This document shows, one piece after another, positions 6,546 to 10,713 of a DNA stretch of 10,713 nucleotides. The stretch is from NCBI GenBank assembly GCA_016282815.1, contig JAEELU010000089.1, positions 1-10,713 on the forward strand, given 5' to 3'. The position numbers were made by a program, and so were the translations under genes. The notes below the pieces were generated by a model, which saw only the letters and a program-made list of their open reading frames with translations, did not search any database and was not told where the DNA came from. Numbering within the stretch: position 1 is the first letter of the stretch; each line of letters opens with the position of its first letter. Source of the DNA: Acholeplasmatales bacterium. GTDB taxonomy: Bacteria > Bacillota_I > Bacilli_A > Acholeplasmatales > Anaeroplasmataceae.

Positions 6546-6908
6546 ATGAAGGAATTTGTATGTATAACATGCCCTATGGGCTGTCATCTAAAGGTAAACG
6601 ATGATGACATTAATAATATAATTGTTACAGGTAATACCTGCCCTAGAGGAAAAATATATGGTATTAACGAGGTGACAAGGCCAAAAAGAATGGTAACCTC
6701 AAGTGTAGAGGTAATAGATGGAATTGATTTAGTCGTTTCAGTTAAGACTAAGGAAGCTATCGATAAAAAGCTAATATTCGATGTATTAAATGAATTAAAG
6801 AAAATTAAGGTTAAAGCACCAGTTAAAATTGGTGATGTAATAATTGAAAATGTATTAAATACAGGTGTTGATATTGTATCAACAAGAAATGTAGGTGTTA
6901 AAAAATGA
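6546..6908 (+). CDS. DUF1667 (COG3862) small cysteine-motif protein
   Basis: This 120-aa protein has four cysteines at the N-terminus, C6, C9, C13 and C32, in the order CxxCPxGC...CPRG. The spacing resembles the [4Fe-4S] site at the start of molybdopterin oxidoreductases, so it probably carries an iron-sulfur cluster, although no molybdopterin domain follows. Family members are repeatedly found next to GlpA-like and GlpB-like genes, as here, and DUF1667 is generally regarded as a redox accessory of that pair. It may take the electron-relay place filled by GlpC in E. coli, but it has no membrane segment and is not homologous in motif layout. It starts 4 nt after the previous gene with GAGGT (6535-6539) as binding site and ends in ATGA overlapping glpK. 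Confidence 0.87.
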   Translation: MKEFVCITCPMGCHLKVNDDDINNIIVTGNTCPRGKIYGINEVTRPKRMVTSSVEVIDGIDLVVSVKTKEAIDKKLIFDVLNELKKIKVKAPVKIGDVIIENVLNTGVDIVSTRNVGVKK

Positions 6909-8404
6909 GTGAGAAATTTATATTAGCATTGGATCAGGGTACTACCTCATCTCGTGCAATCGTATTTGACCATAAGGGTTCAATAAGAGGCATGGCTCAG
7001 GAGGAGTTTGCTCAAATCTATCCAAAGCCAGGCTGGGTTGAGCATGAGCCAAAGGAAATATTATCAAGTGAGGTCGCATCTATATTTTCTGCAATAATTA
7101 GAGCAGGAGTTTCAATCAAGGATATTGAGGCTATCGGTATTACAAATCAAAGAGAAACTACAATACTATGGGATAAGAAAACAGGTAAGCCTGTATATAA
7201 TGCGATAGTATGGCAATGTAGAAGAACTGATGATTATTGCAAGGAATTACTAAAGAATAAGGACCTTGATGACATGATTTATAATAAAACAGGTCTTAGA
7301 GTAGATGCCTATTTCTGTGCAACTAAAATCAAATGGATTTTAGATAATGTTAAGGAAGCACAAGAGCTTTTAAAGGAGGATAGGCTATGCTTCGGAACTG
7401 TTGATTGCTACCTACTTTGGCACCTAACCGGTGGTAAGGTTTTTGCTACTGATTATACTAATGCATCACGTACATTATTATTTAATATTCATACCTTAAA
7501 ATGGGATGATGAATTACTAGAATTATTCGGCATTCCTCTAAGTATATTACCTAGAGTAAGGCCATCCGGCTTTATGTATGGTTATACAGATGAGGAGCTA
7601 CTTGGTGCTAAGATACCTATTACAAGTATAGTTGGTGATCAGCAAGGAGCTTTATTTGGACAGCTATGTATAAATAAGGGTGATATTAAAAATACCTTTG
7701 GTACAGGCTGCTTTATGCTTATGAATACTGGTAAGGAAATGATTAGATCTAAGCATGGCTTATTAACTACCCTTGGTGCAACATTAGATGGTGATAGACC
7801 AGATTATGTATTAGAGGGTTCAGTATTTATTGGTGGAGCTGCTGTTAAGTGGCTAAGAGACGAATTAAGATTATTTACTGATTTATCTCAAACTGAGGAG
7901 TATTCACTAAAAATTAAGGATACAGATGGAGTATATGTAGTACCTGCATTTACTGGCCTTGGTGCCCCATACTGGGATGGTGAGGCACGTGGTATTATCG
8001 TAGGTATCACAAGAGGTACATCTAAGGAGCACATCATTAGAGCAACTATGGAGGGTATAGCCTACCAGGTATATGATGTATTAAAGGCTATGGAAAATGA
8101 TCTTGGTATCGATATTAAGGAATTATGTGTAGATGGTGGAGCATCTAAAAATAATTTCTTAATGCAATTTGAGGCTGATATTTTAGCAGCTCGTGTAAAA
8201 AGGCCTAAGGTCGTAGAGGTTACAGCATTAGGTGCTGCCTACCTAGCAGGCTTAAAAATTGGATATTGGAAAAGTATCGATGAAATAAAAAAGAATAAGG
8301 AAATAGATAAGGAATTTATGCCTACTATGTCAAAGGAAGAAAGAACTAGAAGAATCCATGGATGGCATAAGGCTGTAAGGCTAACAATGATACATGAAGA
8401 TTAA
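6905..8404 (+). CDS. glpK: Glycerol kinase
   Basis: This is a full-length 499-aa FGGY-family kinase that makes sn-glycerol 3-phosphate from glycerol and ATP in the cytoplasm. Visible: the phosphate loop LDQGTTSSRAIVFD (9-22), glycerol contacts R83-E84 (in NQRET), Y136 and D245-Q246 (in GDQQ), GTGCFMLMNTG (266-276), and the ATP-site GGASKNNFLMQ (411-421). Every catalytic position I can place is present, so it should be active. At residue 231, where B. subtilis and Enterococcus kinases have the His phosphorylated by HPr, this protein has Glu, in a stretch that aligns without gaps. The E. coli-type loop for fructose-1,6-bisphosphate binding is also not visible. It overlaps DUF1667 by 4 nt (ATGA) and is the last gene of the operon. 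No glycerol facilitator gene (glpF) lies in the window. Confidence 0.97.
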   Translation: MSEKFILALDQGTTSSRAIVFDHKGSIRGMAQEEFAQIYPKPGWVEHEPKEILSSEVASIFSAIIRAGVSIKDIEAIGITNQRETTILWDKKTGKPVYNAIVWQCRRTDDYCKELLKNKDLDDMIYNKTGLRVDAYFCATKIKWILDNVKEAQELLKEDRLCFGTVDCYLLWHLTGGKVFATDYTNASRTLLFNIHTLKWDDELLELFGIPLSILPRVRPSGFMYGYTDEELLGAKIPITSIVGDQQGALFGQLCINKGDIKNTFGTGCFMLMNTGKEMIRSKHGLLTTLGATLDGDRPDYVLEGSVFIGGAAVKWLRDELRLFTDLSQTEEYSLKIKDTDGVYVVPAFTGLGAPYWDGEARGIIVGITRGTSKEHIIRATMEGIAYQVYDVLKAMENDLGIDIKELCVDGGASKNNFLMQFEADILAARVKRPKVVEVTALGAAYLAGLKIGYWKSIDEIKKNKEIDKEFMPTMSKEERTRRIHGWHKAVRLTMIHED

Positions 8405-8428
8405 TCACACAATCGTGTGATTTTCTTT
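8403..8428 (+). terminator. Rho-independent terminator after glpK
   Basis: An 8-bp perfect stem (8403-8410 with 8415-8422) and 4-nt loop begin within the glpK stop codon, followed by TTTTCTTT. The T tract is interrupted by one C, so it may be slightly leaky. Confidence 0.8.
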
Positions 8429-8440
8429 ACCTTTATTAAA

Positions 8441-8469
8441 TTGTAAATATATCTACATAATGATATAAT
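8441..8469 (+). promoter_or_regulatory. Promoter of the mutarotase-HEPN-like pair
   Basis: TTGTAA (8441-8446), a 17-nt spacer and TATAAT (8464-8469), with TG at 8461-8462 making an extended -10. The predicted start near 8476 lies beside the ATG at 8477, which argues that translation begins at the later ATG (8492). Confidence 0.78.
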
Positions 8470-8491
8470 AAACAATATGGAGAGTGGTATT

Positions 8492-9373
8492 ATGGTAACG
8501 ATTGAAAATGAATATTTGAAGATATCTATAACTGAAAATGGAGGTTCCTTAACCTCTATTTATGATAAGGTTAATAAAAATGAATTATTATATCAGCCAG
8601 ATGAAAGAAGCTGGCAGGGACAGGATGTAGTAATATTTCCATTTATAGCAAGATTAAAGAATGGTAGCTATAAGGTTGATGGTGAAGATTACCAAATGAA
8701 GAATCATGGTCTTATTAGATATAATAAGGTTAATATTTTTAAATTATCTGGTGATAATGTTACATTATATTTTGATTCGAATGATGAAACATTAAAGGCA
8801 TATCCATATAGATTCCATTTTGAAATCAAATATCAGCTTAATGGGCATATTTTATCAATTAGATATAAGATAACTAATACTGATACTAAGCCTATCTATT
8901 ATGAATTTGGTGGTCACCCTGCACTAAGAGCATCAGGTACTGAAACTGCAAATGGCTTTGAATTCGATGAAGCAAAGCTTGAATTTGATACATCACTTGA
9001 AATTAATAGATATTATTTAGATGATACAGGAAGCTATATCGTTGGTAAAAGCATTAATAAAATTCCTAGAGAATTCTATTTGAGCAAAAAGATGATTGCT
9101 GACTATAAGACAATGATATTTGATGCAAAGGATATCGATAATGTTATTTTAGTAACTAATGGCTATGGATATAAATTTGATGTTAGAGAAGCAGAAATAC
9201 TTGCAGTATGGACTGACCCAGGCTATGGTGATTATATTTGTGTTGAGCCATGGTGGGGAATTCCTGATATCATGAATCCGAATTTAGAATTAAAGGATAA
9301 GCCATTAATGCATTCTTTAAATCCTTCAGAAAGTGAGGAGAAGGGATATTCAATTGTAATATCTAAGGCGTAA
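8492..9373 (+). CDS. Aldose 1-epimerase-like protein, LacX type (galactose mutarotase-like)
   Basis: This 293-aa protein has the galactose mutarotase-like beta-sandwich pattern of the LacX subgroup. Likely active-site residues: R54 in FPFIARLKNG, H72 in NHGLIR, H142 in GGHPAL and E252 in VEPWWG. These enzymes interconvert the alpha and beta anomers of aldoses in the cytoplasm; the actual sugar is not known for most LacX-type proteins. Start choice: ATG 8492 has GGAG (8479-8482) upstream and gives the usual MVTIENEYLK opening. ATG 8477 would add five residues but lies almost at the predicted transcription start with no binding site. The stop codon overlaps the next gene's start by one base (TAATG). 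It has its own promoter and terminator separation from the glycerol operon. Confidence 0.88.
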   Translation: MVTIENEYLKISITENGGSLTSIYDKVNKNELLYQPDERSWQGQDVVIFPFIARLKNGSYKVDGEDYQMKNHGLIRYNKVNIFKLSGDNVTLYFDSNDETLKAYPYRFHFEIKYQLNGHILSIRYKITNTDTKPIYYEFGGHPALRASGTETANGFEFDEAKLEFDTSLEINRYYLDDTGSYIVGKSINKIPREFYLSKKMIADYKTMIFDAKDIDNVILVTNGYGYKFDVREAEILAVWTDPGYGDYICVEPWWGIPDIMNPNLELKDKPLMHSLNPSESEEKGYSIVISKA

Positions 9374-10458
9374 TGATTAATTATATAAACGATAATAACG
9401 ATAAAATAGCAAAATTTGATTTTGATTATTATTTTCTTAGAAAAAATTACCAAATGGCTAGTGCTATTAAGGCACTATCAGTAACTAATGACATACAGGA
9501 GGCATATTTTAAGAAGGAGGAGAATCTTGATAAAAAGGATTTAATATTAAGATTATATGCCCTACTTCAAGCATTATTTGTTTCAATTGACTCATTGTAT
9601 GCCTTAGCTAATGCTATAGCTGGTGGTAAAAGTATAATAAACTTAAATAATAATCAATATATGAGAAATCTAAAATATATTAGAAATGAGGTTGTAGGAC
9701 ATCCATCATCAAAGCTATTTGGATATTCTAAGCCTGCATATTGTATATTAGATACAGATTCAGTAACAAAGGATTCATTTAAATATGGTATTTATACCTT
9801 TGAGGGTGAAAAAACAAAGGAAATATCAATTAATGATTTATTAGCTCAATATTATAAGGAGGCTAATAACCTACTAGATGAATTATATTTAATATCAGTA
9901 AAGCATAATGAAACATCAGTACTTAAGGAATCAATAAAGAAGGTTTTAGATGATTATTTTAGAACTGGACATTATCTTAATTCATTAAATAAATTTATTG
10001 ATAAATATAAGGAATTATATCCATCATCAAAGCGTGAGCAGCATAGAATTATTTGGAGATATGAGCTTGTATTAAAGCTATCTGCAATTGATAATGATAA
10101 TAAGGATATTAATGAGCTTGTTTCATTCTGTATTGGCCTTGAGCTAAATAAGATGTATAGATTAATCTATGGTGTAGATTATAATCATAGAGCAGATTTT
10201 GAATTACCTCAAACTGTAGTATCGCTTTATAGATTCTTAAATAGGAATGTTGAATATGTTCCATACATAGAATATTTAAAGGATAGTGATCACCCATTAT
10301 ATTATGAATCATTAAAGTATGTTTATGAGGGTGCCTCACTTAAAAAAATGGAGAAGGCAATGGATTATTTAGGCTTTTTACTAGCTTTATATAAGGGTGG
10401 AGAGCATGATTTATTATATGCATTAGGCCTTCCAATAAAGGAATATAAGAGGAAGTAA
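9373..10458 (+). CDS. Uncharacterised 361-aa protein with a HEPN-like R-N-x4-H motif
   Basis: I do not recognise a named family. The protein is soluble, probably almost all helical, with no signal peptide or membrane segment. In the first 175 residues there are long helices, and R104-N105...H110 (in KYIRNEVVGHP) at the end of one of them gives the R(N)x4-6H pattern of HEPN-superfamily ribonucleases and nucleotide-binding domains. The remainder (about 180-361) is also helical and Lys/Tyr-rich, with no motif I can name. HEPN membership is inference from one motif and the surrounding helical pattern. It overlaps the mutarotase gene by one base, with AAGG at 9365-9368, so it is translationally coupled to it. 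There is no minimal nucleotidyltransferase or other antitoxin next to it, so a toxin-antitoxin role is not supported. It is followed by a strong terminator. Confidence 0.7.
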   Translation: MINYINDNNDKIAKFDFDYYFLRKNYQMASAIKALSVTNDIQEAYFKKEENLDKKDLILRLYALLQALFVSIDSLYALANAIAGGKSIINLNNNQYMRNLKYIRNEVVGHPSSKLFGYSKPAYCILDTDSVTKDSFKYGIYTFEGEKTKEISINDLLAQYYKEANNLLDELYLISVKHNETSVLKESIKKVLDDYFRTGHYLNSLNKFIDKYKELYPSSKREQHRIIWRYELVLKLSAIDNDNKDINELVSFCIGLELNKMYRLIYGVDYNHRADFELPQTVVSLYRFLNRNVEYVPYIEYLKDSDHPLYYESLKYVYEGASLKKMEKAMDYLGFLLALYKGGEHDLLYALGLPIKEYKRK

Positions 10459-10489
10459 AGGGATGATTTTTATCATTCCTTTTCTTTTT
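10457..10489 (+). terminator. Rho-independent terminator after the HEPN-like gene
   Basis: An 11-bp stem (10457-10467 with 10472-10482, one G-U pair) with a TTTT loop begins at the stop codon and is followed by a T-rich tract ending at 10489. Confidence 0.88.
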
Positions 10490-10507
10490 AAAAAAAATAT
10501 ATTCATA

Positions 10508-10536
10508 TTGAATTATAAAATCAAAAGTTTTATAAT
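10508..10536 (+). promoter_or_regulatory. Promoter of nifJ
   Basis: TTGAAT (10508-10513), a 17-nt spacer and TATAAT (10531-10536). It lacks the TG extension seen at the other three promoters. A 9-bp inverted repeat covers the spacer and the -10 box. AGGAGG (10562-10567) lies 6 nt before the ATG at 10574. Confidence 0.78.
10512..10536 (+). repeat. Inverted repeat over the nifJ -10 box, candidate operator
   Basis: Perfect 9-bp arms, ATTATAAAA (10512-10520) and TTTTATAAT (10528-10536), are separated by 7 nt. There is no T tract and it lies upstream of the start site, so it is not a terminator. Its position fits a repressor site, but AT-richness alone could produce part of it. Confidence 0.5.
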
Positions 10537-10573
10537 AATATAGAAATATTATTAACTCATTAGGAGGAAGAAA

Positions 10574-10713
10574 ATGAGCAAAGAAATTAAAAGAATGGCA
10601 ATTGATGGTAACTATGCCGCAGCATATTCATCATATGCCTTTACAGAAGTAGCAGGTATTTATCCTATCACTCCGTCATCTCCAATGGCTGAGTATACTG
10701 ATGAATGGGCTGC
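10574..10713 (+). CDS. nifJ: Pyruvate:ferredoxin (flavodoxin) oxidoreductase, N-terminal fragment (runs off window)
   Basis: Only the first 46 complete codons are present. They match the start of single-chain pyruvate:ferredoxin oxidoreductase: MAIDGNYAAAYSSYAFTEVA followed by GIYPITPSSPMAEYTDEW. Thr33 in YPITPSSP corresponds to the pyruvate-contacting Thr31 of the Desulfovibrio africanus enzyme. The full protein is usually about 1,170-1,200 aa and oxidatively decarboxylates pyruvate to acetyl-CoA, reducing ferredoxin or flavodoxin; it uses thiamine diphosphate and three [4Fe-4S] clusters and works only without oxygen. AGGAGG (10562-10567) at a 6-nt spacing fixes the start. Together with adhE it indicates mixed or ethanol fermentation from pyruvate. 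Confidence 0.95.
   Translation, partial: MSKEIKRMAIDGNYAAAYSSYAFTEVAGIYPITPSSPMAEYTDEWA

Noticed and set aside
6906..6908. Mycoplasma-type code (TGA as Trp)
   Set aside because: All Trp codons seen are TGG, there is no internal TGA in any gene, and the only TGA is the DUF1667 stop in an ATGA overlap with glpK. This argues for the standard bacterial code, although one TGA stop is thin evidence.
8442..8457. TGTA-N8-TACA inverted repeat over the -35 of the mutarotase promoter as an operator
   Set aside because: The arms are only 4 bp, the composition is AT-rich and the spacer is not symmetric. It is not better than chance.
8477..8491. ATG at 8477 as start of the mutarotase-like gene
   Set aside because: It lies only 7 nt after the -10 box, at the predicted transcript start, without a ribosome binding site. 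ATG 8492 has GGAG upstream and gives the usual N-terminus.
10109..10339. Small - strand open frame inside the HEPN-like gene
   Set aside because: It is antisense to a well-supported coding frame, rich in His and Tyr as expected from reverse AT-rich codons, with no start signals. Similar - strand frames at 5446-5664, 5908-6105 and 9232-9453 were dropped for the same reasons.
9373..10458. HEPN/MNT-type toxin-antitoxin or defence system
   Set aside because: The only coupled gene is a sugar mutarotase. No nucleotidyltransferase, HTH antitoxin or other defence gene is nearby, and the following gene is nifJ with its own promoter.

Overview
The window reads as chromosomal DNA of an anaerobic, fermentative, low-GC Firmicute (Bacillota). 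The protein families present (AdhE, pyruvate:ferredoxin oxidoreductase, a YtrA-type GntR/ABC unit, a LacX-type mutarotase) and the strong AAGGAGG-like ribosome binding sites suggest a gut-type member of the Bacilli/Erysipelotrichia side, but I cannot name the genus. All genes lie on the + strand. TGG encodes Trp throughout and no gene contains an internal TGA, so the standard bacterial code fits. I see no rRNA, tRNA, CRISPR array, insertion sequence or phage gene, and no gene-free stretch longer than 300 bases.

Region by region. (1) 1-1430: the 3' end of adhE (aldehyde-alcohol dehydrogenase), followed 3 nt later by a yhbY-like ribosome-assembly RNA-binding protein and a hairpin terminator. 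(2) 1414-3781: a three-gene unit, YtrA-type GntR repressor, ABC ATPase and ABC-2-like permease. Its promoter's -35 box lies inside the preceding terminator, and three tandem 9-bp repeats lie at the predicted transcription start. (3) 3793-8428: a tightly packed glycerol operon: a GlpA-like FAD/[2Fe-2S] dehydrogenase, a GlpB-like FAD/NAD-type oxidoreductase, a small four-cysteine DUF1667 protein and glycerol kinase. Its promoter carries a near-perfect catabolite-responsive element (cre) over the -35 box. (4) 8441-10489: a LacX-type aldose 1-epimerase-like gene overlapping by one base an unrecognised 361-aa protein that carries an R-N-x4-H motif of the HEPN ribonuclease type. (5) 10508-10713: promoter and first 46 codons of nifJ/por, pyruvate:ferredoxin (flavodoxin) oxidoreductase, with a large inverted repeat in its promoter.

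How they fit together. Glycerol would be phosphorylated by GlpK and the glycerol 3-phosphate oxidised to dihydroxyacetone phosphate by the three-protein redox module, feeding lower glycolysis. Pyruvate would be split to acetyl-CoA by NifJ, and acetyl-CoA reduced to ethanol by AdhE, which disposes of the extra reducing equivalents from glycerol. The cre site suggests that glycerol use is shut down by CcpA when better sugars are present. The glycerol kinase lacks the histidine that PTS-based control uses in many Firmicutes, so control may be mainly transcriptional.

Most interesting points: the three-component G3P oxidation module without a GlpC-like or aerobic GlpD-like protein, Glu in place of the regulatory His of GlpK, the HEPN-like orphan protein, and the compact regulatory DNA (terminator/promoter overlap, cre over -35, tandem repeats at a start site, palindrome in the nifJ promoter).
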